Shown here: piece by piece, positions 25,299 through 33,389 of the stretch
How positions within the stretch are numbered: position 1 is the stretch's first letter
How the letters are laid out: the number at the start of each line of letters is the position of its first letter
Origin: Corynebacterium sp. TAE3-ERU16
GTDB lineage: Bacteria; Actinomycetota; Actinomycetes; Mycobacteriales; Mycobacteriaceae
DNA: 64,000 nucleotides
Reading direction: 5' to 3'
Assembly (NCBI RefSeq): GCF_019209935.1
Contig: NZ_JAHUTN010000001.1
Coordinates: forward strand, 248,001-312,000
Made by a program: the position numbers and the translations under genes
The notes under the pieces: generated by a model
What the model was told of the DNA's origin: nothing
What the model saw: only the letters and a program-made list of their open reading frames with translations
Database searches by the model: none

Positions 25299-27787
25299 CG
25301 TGTGCTCCCTGCCTTCCAGAGATCGGCGTACGTTCCGTCGGCGGCGATGAGTTGGCCGTGGGTACCGGATTCGGTGATGCGTCCGTCCCTCATGACGACG
25401 ATCCGGTCTGCGCCGGTCACGGTGTGCAACCGGTGGGCGATCATGAGTACGGTCTTGCCTGCCAGCAGCCGGTCGAGTCCCCGACGGATCGCCCATTCGC
25501 TCTCCGGGTCGGCGGAGGCCGTCGCCTCGTCCAGCACCACGATGTCGGTGTCGGCGAGCAGTGCCCGCGCCACACCGATCCGTTGCCGTTGTCCACCGGA
25601 CAGGCGGTTGCCGTCGATGACGGTGTCGTAGCCGTTTGGGAGCGTGTCGATGAAATCGGCGATGCCGACCGCCTCCGCGGCGGCGATGATGCTGTTCCGG
25701 TCCGTACCCGGTGCGGCGAGCGCGATGTTCTCCGCCACACTGGTGTGCAGCAGCTGCACGTCCTGCAGAAGCACGCTCACCCTGCCGTAGAGCTCCTTCT
25801 GGCTGAGGTCGCGGATGTCGCGGCCGTCGATGCTGACGGAGCCGCCGTCGACGTCCCACAACCTGGCGAGCAGAGCGGCGACGGTGGATTTCCCGGCACC
25901 CGAATCACCGACGACGGCGGTGACTGTTCCGGGTTCGAGGGTCAGCGAGAAATCCGGGAGTACGGACCGGCCGGGCCCGTAGCCGAAGCGGACGTGGTCG
26001 AAGACGACGTGGCCGGGGAGCCCCGGGCGGTCCGCGGGTTCCGCGAGGGTGGGCGTGGCCAGCAGGAGGTCGAGTCCGGCGACAGCGTTGAGGCCCTGCT
26101 GGAGGGCGCCGATGCTGTGGGAGACCGCGAGCAGTTGACCCGCGAAGGAGGTCCCGAGGATGAGGAAGGGAATCAGGTCCGACGGATCGATCCAGCCGAC
26201 GAGGAGGAAGAGCCATGCCGCGGTGCAGAGCAGGGCGATGACGGTGGCGGGGCGGTTGAGCATGACCATCGTGACCTTCGCCGGGGCGGTTTCGTGCTGC
26301 CAGGTGCTGACGAAATCGTCGATCTCGCGCATGGTGCCGTCGACGTCGACGATCGCGTCGTCCCCGAATATGCGGGATTCCCGTTGGGTCTCGAGGTGTG
26401 TCTGCACCACGGCGTTGGCCTCCGCGACGAGACGCTGGGAGGTCTGGAACCGATCCCTGTCGCGGGCCATCATGCGCGACATGACCACGATGAAGAGCAC
26501 GACGGGGATGAGCAGCACGAGTCCGAGTCGCCACTGCACGCCCATGAGGTAGATGAGAACCGCAACGGGTGTGACCGCTGCTGCGACGACCTCCGGGACG
26601 GCGTGGGTGACGAGGTGGTGCAGGGCGGCGACGTCGCCGCCGATCAGTTTCCGCACGCCCGCCGATTCCCGCCGGTTGAACCATCCGAGTGGCAACCGCG
26701 TGACCTTCTCCATGAGCCTGAGGCGCAGGGCGGCGGCGAAGTGCGCGTCATAGAAGTGGAGGGCCGTGGTCAGCCCCACGGTGCCCAGGCCGCTGAGCCC
26801 CATCACCACGAGGGCGGTGACCGCGGCCCGGAGGAACTCCTCCTCGGGTGCTCCGTCCAGGAACATCCGCGCGATGTGGGCGAACAGGATCAGCGGGACG
26901 ATCTGCAGTACCGACAGACACCCCTGGGCGATCCCGGAGAGAATCAGGGCGGTCTTCGCGCCGGCGAGCACCCCCCGCGTCGGTGACGCGGGCGTCGTGG
27001 CCGCGTCGTGGGGTGATGCGTGCTGTTCCGGTGCGTCGGTGTCGCGGTAGGCACCCATGGCCCGCCCACGGATCCAGTATCCCTGCGCGTGGAGCAGCGC
27101 CTTCGTCGCCCCGCACTCCCGCCTGAGATATGTCCGGGCGTGCCTGACGGAGGTGGATTCCGCGGTGAGCCAGGTGAACCAGCCGGACCAGTCTCCGCCC
27201 CGGATGGCCTGCACGAGCGCCTGTCCTTCGGGGAGGGGGTCGATCCAGGTCGCGGTGATGTTGTCCCCCACCGGAAGCGGGAGCTGTTCGTCCGGGTCGC
27301 TGTTCTTCTCCAGGTAGATGACGACGGGCACCGAGGGATCGATCGCTGCGGCGATGTCGCAGATCGCGGGATAGCCGGAAGCGTCCCCGAGGAGCAGGTA
27401 TCCGGGGGGAGGCGGGTCGAGTTGGACGAAGGGTTCCTCCGACATCCGCATCGCGCTGATCTCCGCACCGGCTTCCGCGTGTCTGGCCCAGTGGGAGGCG
27501 GGACCGGCGGGTTCGTGGAGGACGAACTCGAGGCTGAACTCGCCGGTGGCCGGATCGGCGTCCCTGATGGTGTAGCCGCGCTGGAATTCCTTCGCTCCCC
27601 CGTCCGGATCCGGGAACCACGCCCGGATCCAGGCACCCGGCTTCTCCCCCTCGGGGTTGAGCAGGGTGTCGGACCGGAGTCGGAGCCGGAGGTAGTTGTC
27701 GGTGACCCACTCTCTGTCGATGAGGCGGACCCTGTGGTCCTTCGCCCCCATCGCCTTCATGATCGAACCGGATACGCCTTTGCCCAT
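25295..27787 (-). CDS. irtA: Iron-siderophore transporter IrtA with N-terminal SIP flavin domain
   Basis: This 830-aa protein has three parts. Residues 1-255 form a siderophore-interacting-protein domain (FQRGYTIRDADPATGEF, LLLGDASGYPAI) that binds FAD and reduces ferric siderophore. About 270-570 are six membrane helices. About 590-825 are the ATPase, with GDSGAGKST, LLQDVQLLH, LSGGQRQRIGVARAL and VVLDEATASADPE. This fused order is diagnostic of mycobacterial IrtA. AGGAGA lies 6 nt before the ATG at 27787. A DtxR-like box lies about 75-90 bp upstream, consistent with iron repression, and irtB follows with overlap. Confidence 0.9.
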   Translation of the reverse strand: MGKGVSGSIMKAMGAKDHRVRLIDREWVTDNYLRLRLRSDTLLNPEGEKPGAWIRAWFPDPDGGAKEFQRGYTIRDADPATGEFSLEFVLHEPAGPASHWARHAEAGAEISAMRMSEEPFVQLDPPPPGYLLLGDASGYPAICDIAAAIDPSVPVVIYLEKNSDPDEQLPLPVGDNITATWIDPLPEGQALVQAIRGGDWSGWFTWLTAESTSVRHARTYLRRECGATKALLHAQGYWIRGRAMGAYRDTDAPEQHASPHDAATTPASPTRGVLAGAKTALILSGIAQGCLSVLQIVPLILFAHIARMFLDGAPEEEFLRAAVTALVVMGLSGLGTVGLTTALHFYDAHFAAALRLRLMEKVTRLPLGWFNRRESAGVRKLIGGDVAALHHLVTHAVPEVVAAAVTPVAVLIYLMGVQWRLGLVLLIPVVLFIVVMSRMMARDRDRFQTSQRLVAEANAVVQTHLETQRESRIFGDDAIVDVDGTMREIDDFVSTWQHETAPAKVTMVMLNRPATVIALLCTAAWLFLLVGWIDPSDLIPFLILGTSFAGQLLAVSHSIGALQQGLNAVAGLDLLLATPTLAEPADRPGLPGHVVFDHVRFGYGPGRSVLPDFSLTLEPGTVTAVVGDSGAGKSTVAALLARLWDVDGGSVSIDGRDIRDLSQKELYGRVSVLLQDVQLLHTSVAENIALAAPGTDRNSIIAAAEAVGIADFIDTLPNGYDTVIDGNRLSGGQRQRIGVARALLADTDIVVLDEATASADPESEWAIRRGLDRLLAGKTVLMIAHRLHTVTGADRIVVMRDGRITESGTHGQLIAADGTYADLWKAGSTR

Positions 27788-27831
27788 GGCTGGTCTCCTG
27801 TGTGCGCTGCGGAGCTGGATTCACCGCAGAT

Positions 27832-27854
27832 TTCTTGCATTGCGAGTGCAAGAA
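27832..27854. promoter_or_regulatory. Perfect 8-bp inverted repeat upstream of irtA
   Basis: TTCTTGCA (27832-27839) and TGCAAGAA (27847-27854) are separated by 7 nt. The right arm overlaps the likely extended -10 (TGTG-TATTCT, minus strand). It could be the operator of a second regulator or a leader hairpin in the irtA message. Confidence 0.4.
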
Positions 27855-27860
27855 TACACA

Positions 27861-27879
27861 AGAGGCGAGCCTCTCCTTA
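27861..27879 (-). promoter_or_regulatory. DtxR-like iron box upstream of irtAB
   Basis: Read on the minus strand, the site has the pattern AGG-N2-AGGCT-N2-CCT, matching 12 of 19 positions of the DtxR/IdeR consensus TTAGGTTAGGCTAACCTAA. AGAGGC-GA-GCCTCT inside it is a perfect palindrome. It sits just upstream of the candidate -10, a repressor position. Confidence 0.6.
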
Positions 27880-27933
27880 TCTTCCGGAGTTCCACGGACA
27901 CCCCCGCCCGGCGGAGCAGCGGGTGCGGTGTGA

Positions 27934-29328
27934 TCAGCCCTTCCGCACCTTGATCCGCCAGCCGGCATCCCCGGTGGCCCGGAACTCGGTCACCTCGTGC
28001 CCGGCCTCGGCAGCCCAGCGCGGAATCGCGTCGGTGGCCTGGGTGCAGTCGAAGTCGATGACCAGCGTCTGCCCCGAACGCAGCTCATCCATCGCCGAGA
28101 CCGCCTCGATCAGCGGGAACGGGCACACGGCACCGAGGGTGTCCAGGACGAATTCGCCCGGCGCGACCTCGGTGAGCCCAGCCGGAGCGGACGGTTCCTC
28201 CCGGACCTTCAGCGCGACCGGCGCGACGGCGTACGCGGGGGCGGCCACGGACGTGGTGGCGGTCTCCGGGTGGGCGGCGCGTCCGTCGACGCTCTCGTCG
28301 GTGCTGTAGGTTCCGGTCGCCGTCTTACGGCCGGAGGGCTTCAGCCAGATCTTCGCGGCGACGCCGACGCCGACGGCGAAGAACGCGAGCGCCACCCAGC
28401 CCTGATAGGTGAACAGAGAGGTCTGGACCATGCCGTTGCCGACCGTGCAGCCGCCGGCCCAGCTGGCACCGACCCCCATCCCGATGCCACCGACCACGGC
28501 ACGCGACGAGGTGCGCGCGTCGGGCACGCGGACCCGGAATTCGCCGGAGACCTTCGCCGCGACGAGCGCACCGACCAGGATCCCGAGGACGAGGAGCGCA
28601 CCCCAGTCGAGGAAGGATCCGTCCCCGCTGACGATGTAGTTGGCGACGTTCTTCGACGGCGTCGTGATCCCGAGACCGTCGTTGCGGCCGGTCGCGGCGG
28701 ACAGCGGCCAGGCGATGACGCCGATGATTCCGATGATCACCGCGGCGAGGTACACGTGCAGCGGCCTGCGGTGCAGCGGCTGGGCGAGGGAGACCGGACG
28801 CGGGCCGGAGAACTCCGCCTGGAGGAAGCGCGCCGCGAGGTAGGCGGTCAGCACCCCGAGACCGATGACGAACCACCAGGGGGAGAGCCCGAAGGTGGCG
28901 GGCACGGTGGTCTGATCGACCGTGAACTGCCTGAGCCAGGCGTTGACCCCGCTCAGCGGACCGGTCTTCATCGCGGCGGCGGACAACGCGTACCCGACCA
29001 GGGCGAGCCAGGAACCGACCAGGCCCTCCCCCGCGCGGTACCACGTGCCCGAGGCACAGCCGCCGGCGAGGACGATGCTGACACCGAAGATGAAGGCGCC
29101 GACGATGACGGCGGCGGGTGCGAAGGGCGAGTATTCGGGTGTGATGACCCCGGCCGATGTGAGTGCCGTGAGTCCGACGGCGTGCACGGAGATGACGATG
29201 AGCAGTGCGGTGAACGGGCGCCACGTGCTGCGGGTGAAGATGTCGCGGAGCATGCCCGTCACGCAGAACCGCCCGCGCTGCATGACCGCGCCGAGTACGG
29301 CGCCGAGTATGAGTCCGGTGATGAGCAT
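27934..29328 (-). CDS. Thiosulfate transporter TsuA fused to a TusA-like (TsuB) domain
   Basis: Residues 1-340 form a YeeE/YedE (TsuA) thiosulfate channel with about nine hydrophobic helices and the three conserved cysteines in GRFCVTGM, GGCASGTWY and GGCTVGNGM. After an alanine-rich linker, residues about 385-464 are a TusA/SirA fold with the sulfur-carrier cysteine in DTLGAVCPFPLIEA. Elsewhere TsuA and TsuB are often separate proteins; here they are one polypeptide, which would tie thiosulfate passage directly to the sulfur carrier. AGGAGG precedes the ATG at 29328. A McbR-like box lies about 75-90 bp upstream. Confidence 0.88.
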   Translation of the reverse strand: MLITGLILGAVLGAVMQRGRFCVTGMLRDIFTRSTWRPFTALLIVISVHAVGLTALTSAGVITPEYSPFAPAAVIVGAFIFGVSIVLAGGCASGTWYRAGEGLVGSWLALVGYALSAAAMKTGPLSGVNAWLRQFTVDQTTVPATFGLSPWWFVIGLGVLTAYLAARFLQAEFSGPRPVSLAQPLHRRPLHVYLAAVIIGIIGVIAWPLSAATGRNDGLGITTPSKNVANYIVSGDGSFLDWGALLVLGILVGALVAAKVSGEFRVRVPDARTSSRAVVGGIGMGVGASWAGGCTVGNGMVQTSLFTYQGWVALAFFAVGVGVAAKIWLKPSGRKTATGTYSTDESVDGRAAHPETATTSVAAPAYAVAPVALKVREEPSAPAGLTEVAPGEFVLDTLGAVCPFPLIEAVSAMDELRSGQTLVIDFDCTQATDAIPRWAAEAGHEVTEFRATGDAGWRIKVRKG

Positions 29329-29401
29329 GGGAACCTCCTGGGGGTTCTTCTGGTGTGTCTGTTGCCGCGGGATCCCGACGGCGGGAGCCCGATGCCCGGA
29401 C

Positions 29402-29417
29402 TATACCGAGTGGTCTA
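29402..29417 (-). promoter_or_regulatory. McbR-like sulfur operator upstream of the tsuAB fusion
   Basis: TATAC-CGAGTG-GTCTA (plus strand) matches 9 of 10 defined bases of the McbR consensus TAGAC-N6-GTCTA. McbR represses sulfur assimilation genes in corynebacteria. The position upstream of a thiosulfate uptake gene makes the match credible. A weak TGAAC-N6-GTTCA repeat follows at 29425-29440. Confidence 0.55.
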
Positions 29418-29617
29418 TTATTTGTGAACCCTTCTGTTCATTTTTGCCCCCTGGGCGGTCCACTGACAGAGCATTTCCCGCGTTCGTCAGAGGACCCCGT
29501 ACTCCGGTAGACGATAGAATTCGGGCAGAGCCCCGCCGACGGCACCCGTGCCGCTCCGCGGGCACCGACGGACACCGTCCCCCGGAGTCCGTCCCCACCA
29601 ACGACGAAAGGCATCCC

Positions 29618-30205
29618 ATGTCCCGACTCTTCACCGCCCGAACCGCCGCGTTCGCCGCCGCATCCCTGATCCTCGTCGCCCCCCTCGCGGCCTGCTCGAA
29701 CTCCGAGACGGAATCGACCACCGACCCGTCCGAGGTCGACGCCAGCATCTCCGAGATGAGTGAGTCCGTCTCCGAGGGGATCGCCGAGATGCAGTCGGAG
29801 CTGTCCCCCACGACCTCCTCGACCGCAACCGCAGCGCCGGACGTGAAGATCACCGTGGACAAGGCCGAGGGGATCAAGGCCGGTGACACCCTCACCGTCG
29901 AGGTCACCGGGCTGAACCCGGAGGCCGGGTACTACAGCGCCATCTGTGCGGCGCAGACCCCGGGTGGCGCGCCCGTCCCGGTCTGCACGGGCGAGATGGG
30001 CGACGTCGAGAGCCAGGCCTGGCTGCAGAACGAGCGCGGCACGGCGAAGATCGCCGAGGACGGGACCGCGTCCTTCACCCTCACGGTCAACCCCACCGGC
30101 GAAGGCATCGACTGCACCACCGACGAGTGCGTGCTCAAGGTCTTCGGCGACCACTCCGAGGGCTTCAAGGACGTGGCCGAGGTTCCGGTCACCTTCGCCT
30201 CCTGA
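29618..30205 (+). CDS. Secreted lipoprotein with neocarzinostatin-like immunoglobulin fold
   Basis: The 195-aa precursor has a lipoprotein signal peptide ending in the lipobox LAAC (Cys at about residue 26), then an acidic Ser/Thr-rich linker. From about residue 75 it has a beta-sandwich domain resembling the neocarzinostatin apoprotein family: ITVDKAEGIKAGDTLTVEVTG (family pattern abridged), a Cys pair near YYSAICAAQTPG and PVCTGEMG, and a second Cys pair in IDCTTDECVLKVFGDHSEG. Such domains in actinomycetes are mostly of unknown role. CGAAAGG lies upstream of the ATG. It is divergent from tsuAB and followed by a strong hairpin. Confidence 0.75.
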   Translation: MSRLFTARTAAFAAASLILVAPLAACSNSETESTTDPSEVDASISEMSESVSEGIAEMQSELSPTTSSTATAAPDVKITVDKAEGIKAGDTLTVEVTGLNPEAGYYSAICAAQTPGGAPVPVCTGEMGDVESQAWLQNERGTAKIAEDGTASFTLTVNPTGEGIDCTTDECVLKVFGDHSEGFKDVAEVPVTFAS

Positions 30206-30228
30206 CCCGGATCGGCACGGAGGAATCC

Positions 30229-30259
30229 GGGGGCGGCCACCGTCAGGGTGCCCGCCCCC
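30229..30259 (+). terminator. Strong GC-rich hairpin after the lipoprotein gene
   Basis: GGGGGCGG-C-CACC and GGGTGCCCGCCCCC can form a stem of about 13 bp with one mismatch and a tetraloop, 24 nt after the stop codon. No U-tract follows, as is common in GC-rich actinobacteria. Confidence 0.65.
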
Positions 30260-30789
30260 GCTCAACCAGAAAACCTCTGGCGCGGAGACCCCGAACCGAT
30301 GCAGCGGACACCGGTGCATCGGTCGAGGCCTCTGCTCCGCGGTCACGTACACCCCGGAAGAGTCCGGCGCCCCTCCCCCGAGGAGTTCCACGTCAGGTCC
30401 ACCGGGTGCCCGGCCGACCACCGGACGCACCCCACCCGCAACCGGCGACACCGGGCAGCGTGAGCTAGCCTCCGGTCGTCCACCGCTTCCGCGCCCCGGG
30501 ACACCGGGATCCGTCGACGGACGCTGGCCCGCGAACGTGTCCACAGACCCAGCGACCACGGCGACGCAGGAATCCGCGGTGATGAGAACGGGTGGCGCGG
30601 GTGCACACCGACTCCGGTCCGTACACCGGACGGAGAACCTCCGCACGCAGCTACGCGGGATCATCCGGTCGACACCGCCTGCTCACCCCACCCCGGGTAT
30701 CGGCGGCTCCACCCACCGAAGTGAGCGGACGATGACCACCACACCCACCCGAACCGAGACAGGGCCACCCCACGGACGACGCGAGGACA
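30260..30789. other. Intergenic stretch without a supportable gene
   Basis: About 530 nt between the terminator and the efeO promoter. Open frames occur in several phases but none has a ribosome site or a recognisable product. A 9-bp inverted repeat ACCGATGCA (30295-30303) / TGCATCGGT (30315-30323) is the only clear structure; its role is unknown. Confidence 0.4.
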
Positions 30790-30808
30790 TGAGGTGTGGG
30801 TAACCTGA
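30790..30808 (-). promoter_or_regulatory. DtxR-like iron box upstream of efeO
   Basis: On the minus strand, the site reads TCAGGTTA-N3-ACACCTCA-like and matches 14 of 19 positions of the DtxR/IdeR consensus. It lies about 55-75 bp before the efeO ATG, just upstream of a possible extended -10 (TG-TAGAAC, 30815-30820). Confidence 0.6.
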
Positions 30809-30862
30809 CAGGTGTAGAACTTCTTCTGCCGTTCCCACGCCATCGAGAAAGCCCACGTCCCC

Positions 30863-32026
30863 ATGCATCGACGAACCAACCGACCGACGGCGGTCCTGCT
30901 GATCGCTGTCCTGTGGTCGGTCGCGGCCTGCTCGGGTGACGATGCCGCTGAACAGGCCGCATCTCCACCGCCGGGAATGTTCACCGTCGCGGCGGGCCCC
31001 GACAGTTGCCGCATCAATGCGGACGCGGTTCAGGCGACCACCGGCGAACTCACTTTCACGGTCCGCAACGACGGTGACGAGCCAACGGACTTCACCGTCA
31101 CCGGGCCGGACGGAACCCCCGTGGGAGAGGTCACCGGGATCGATCCGGACAGCTCCCGCAAACTCATCGTGAGCGCCACCGACCCGGGTGACTATCTCCT
31201 GGGCTGTGCACCGGATTCCGGGTCCGGCGCGACATCGACCACCATCACCGTGACCGGCGACGCCCTGCCGCGGGAGGACACCGATCCCGTCGCCGCGGAG
31301 GCGGTCGCCCGCTACCGCGACTACGTCGCCGGGCAGCTCGACAGGTCCACGGAGGCCGCCGGCGAGCTCCGGGAAGCCATCCGGGCCGGGGATCTCGAGC
31401 GCGCCCGAAGCCGGTTTCTGGCGACACGCGCCCCGTACATGCGGATCGCACCGGCGGTGTCCGGCACGGCGGAGCGACTGGGTATCTCCGTTGACGCGCG
31501 GAGCACGGACCTCGAACCGGGGGACGCATGGGGTGGCATGCACGAGCTGGAGGAGGTTCTGTGGGGACCGGAGGGGGAACTCTCCGACGACGCAGTGGAG
31601 ACCGCCGACGGGTTCCGGGATGACATCGCCGCGCTCGCGGAGGCCGTCCGGGCGGATTCCCGCATGACGGCCGTGGACATCGCCGACCACGCACAGGATC
31701 TGATCGACCGTCTCTCCGACGCCGGGATCCACGGCGAGATCGACGTGCACAGCCACACGGAGCTCGCCGATTTCCAGGCTTCCCTCGAAGGGTCGAGGGC
31801 GGCGGTCGAGATCCTCGAGCCACTCATCGAACCGGTCTCCCCGGAATTGCCGGACCAGCTCGATGCCGGCTACTCGGAACTGCAGGAGCGACTCGACACC
31901 TTCCGGGACGGGGACGGGTTCGTCCCCTATGACAGGGTCGGCGTCCGGCAGCGGCGTGATCTCTCGGACACACTCGACGAACTGACCGCACGGATCGGTT
32001 CCGTGCAGGAGGTGGTGGCACGATGA
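30863..32026 (+). CDS. efeO: EfeO-type iron uptake lipoprotein (cupredoxin plus imelysin M75)
   Basis: EfeO is the extracytoplasmic iron-binding component of Efe systems. The 387-aa precursor has a lipoprotein signal (WSVAAC, Cys at about residue 23). A cupredoxin-like N domain runs to about residue 130 (FTVAAGPDSCRINADAV, GDYLLGCAP), followed by a helical imelysin/M75 domain with the metal-site motif GGMHELEEVLWG. The next gene, efeB, overlaps as ATGA. The upstream DtxR-like box suggests iron repression. The usual permease EfeU is not adjacent on either side. Confidence 0.88.
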   Translation: MHRRTNRPTAVLLIAVLWSVAACSGDDAAEQAASPPPGMFTVAAGPDSCRINADAVQATTGELTFTVRNDGDEPTDFTVTGPDGTPVGEVTGIDPDSSRKLIVSATDPGDYLLGCAPDSGSGATSTTITVTGDALPREDTDPVAAEAVARYRDYVAGQLDRSTEAAGELREAIRAGDLERARSRFLATRAPYMRIAPAVSGTAERLGISVDARSTDLEPGDAWGGMHELEEVLWGPEGELSDDAVETADGFRDDIAALAEAVRADSRMTAVDIADHAQDLIDRLSDAGIHGEIDVHSHTELADFQASLEGSRAAVEILEPLIEPVSPELPDQLDAGYSELQERLDTFRDGDGFVPYDRVGVRQRRDLSDTLDELTARIGSVQEVVAR

Positions 32027-33315
32027 GCGGAGAAAACAAGGACCGGAAGAACACCGGTGGACGCCCGCTGTCCCGGCGTGGTTTCCTCGCCGGTGCCGGG
32101 ATCGGTGCCGGGATCGGTGCGGCCGGCGCCGTCGGCGCCGACAGGTTCCTCGGTCCCCGGGACGGCGAACCCGCAGGTGACGGGGACTCACAGACCGTGC
32201 CCTTCAACGGCGAGCACCAGTCCGGTATCACCACCGCGCAACAGGAACGCATGTACTTCGTCGCCCTCGACGTGGCGACCGACAGCCGCGACGAACTGCG
32301 CGATCTCCTGCGGACATGGACCGTGATGGCCAGACGGATGTCCCAGGGCCTGGAGGCTGAACCGGACGGTTCGGTCGGAGTGGACCGGAACGCCGTCGCC
32401 ACCGACACGGGCGAGGCGGTGGGGCTGCGCCCGGCGCGGCTGACGGTCACGGTGGGGTTCGGCCCGTCACTGTTCGACGACCGCTTCGGGCTCGCCGAGG
32501 CCCGGCCGGAGGAACTGGAGGACCTACCCCACTTCGCCGGAGACCAGATCAACGAGGAGATCTCGCGCGGGGACCTCTGCATCCAGGCGTGCGCGGATGA
32601 CCCGCAGGTGGCGGTCCACGCCGCCCGGGTCCTGACCATGGCCGGCAACGGAGTCGTGACGGTCAGGTGGGCACAGCTCGGATTCGGACGCACGGCGTCG
32701 ACGTCGATCACCCAGGGAACCCCGCGCAACCTCTTCGGTTTCAAGGACGGTACGGCGAACCTGAAGAACGAGTACACGAACCTCATCAACGAACACGTCT
32801 GGGTCCACGACACCGGTTCGTGGCTGGACGGGGGATCCTACCTCTGCGCCCGGCGCATCCGCATGCTGCTGGAGAACTGGGACCGGCAGACCCGCCGCGA
32901 ACAGGAGGAGGTGTTCGGTCGGACGAAGGATGAGGGCGCCCCCATCGGTCGGGAACACGAGGAGGACCCGATGCCCTTCAACGAATGGCACGGTACGGAC
33001 GGCCCGCTCATCCCCGCCCACGCCCACTCGCGTCTCGCCAGCGCCCCGGCGAATGACGGCGCCCGCATGCTGCGCCGCGGCTACAACTTCGTCGGGGGTG
33101 TCGACGAGTACGGGCACCTCGATGCCGGTCTGTTCTTCATCGCCTTCGTCGCCTCCCCACGGGACGATTTCATCGCCGTCCAGTCGAATCTCTCGCACCA
33201 CGACAACATGAACGAGTTCGTGCGGTACGAGAGCTCCGCGATCTTCGCCTGCCCCCCGGGTCTCGTCGACGATGACGACTGGTGGGGCCGTGGCCTGTTC
33301 GAACGGACCACCTGA
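32023..33315 (+). CDS. efeB: EfeB deferrochelatase / DyP-type peroxidase, Tat-exported
   Basis: The 430-aa heme protein starts with a twin-arginine signal (SRRGFLAGAGIGAG). The DyP core has the GXXDG motif in NLFGFKDGTANLKNEY and the region GHLDAGLFFIAFVASPRDDF that carries proximal-side residues. EfeB releases or oxidises iron from heme or ferrous donors outside the membrane and delivers it with EfeO. The start ATG overlaps the efeO stop. Length and order match efeO-efeB of other actinobacteria. Confidence 0.9.
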   Translation: MSGENKDRKNTGGRPLSRRGFLAGAGIGAGIGAAGAVGADRFLGPRDGEPAGDGDSQTVPFNGEHQSGITTAQQERMYFVALDVATDSRDELRDLLRTWTVMARRMSQGLEAEPDGSVGVDRNAVATDTGEAVGLRPARLTVTVGFGPSLFDDRFGLAEARPEELEDLPHFAGDQINEEISRGDLCIQACADDPQVAVHAARVLTMAGNGVVTVRWAQLGFGRTASTSITQGTPRNLFGFKDGTANLKNEYTNLINEHVWVHDTGSWLDGGSYLCARRIRMLLENWDRQTRREQEEVFGRTKDEGAPIGREHEEDPMPFNEWHGTDGPLIPAHAHSRLASAPANDGARMLRRGYNFVGGVDEYGHLDAGLFFIAFVASPRDDFIAVQSNLSHHDNMNEFVRYESSAIFACPPGLVDDDDWWGRGLFERTT

Positions 33316-33351
33316 GTCCGCGACGCAGCCGTCCCGCCACGGGTGAGGGAA

Positions 33352-33368
33352 CTGCTGTGCTCCAGCAG
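33352..33368. promoter_or_regulatory. Inverted repeat CTGCTG-N5-CAGCAG upstream of the YeiH-family gene
   Basis: Arms at 33352-33357 and 33363-33368 lie directly before TAGGGT (33378-33383), a -10-like box 6 nt from the ATG at 33390. It could be an operator or the efeB terminator. Confidence 0.35.
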
Positions 33369-33389
33369 CTGAAGCGCTAGGGTTGTCCC

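Noticed and set aside
29438-30664. 408-aa minus-strand frame over the lipoprotein gene and the gap after it
   Set aside because: No ribosome site or recognisable domain; the plus-strand lipoprotein has a clear lipobox and paired cysteines.
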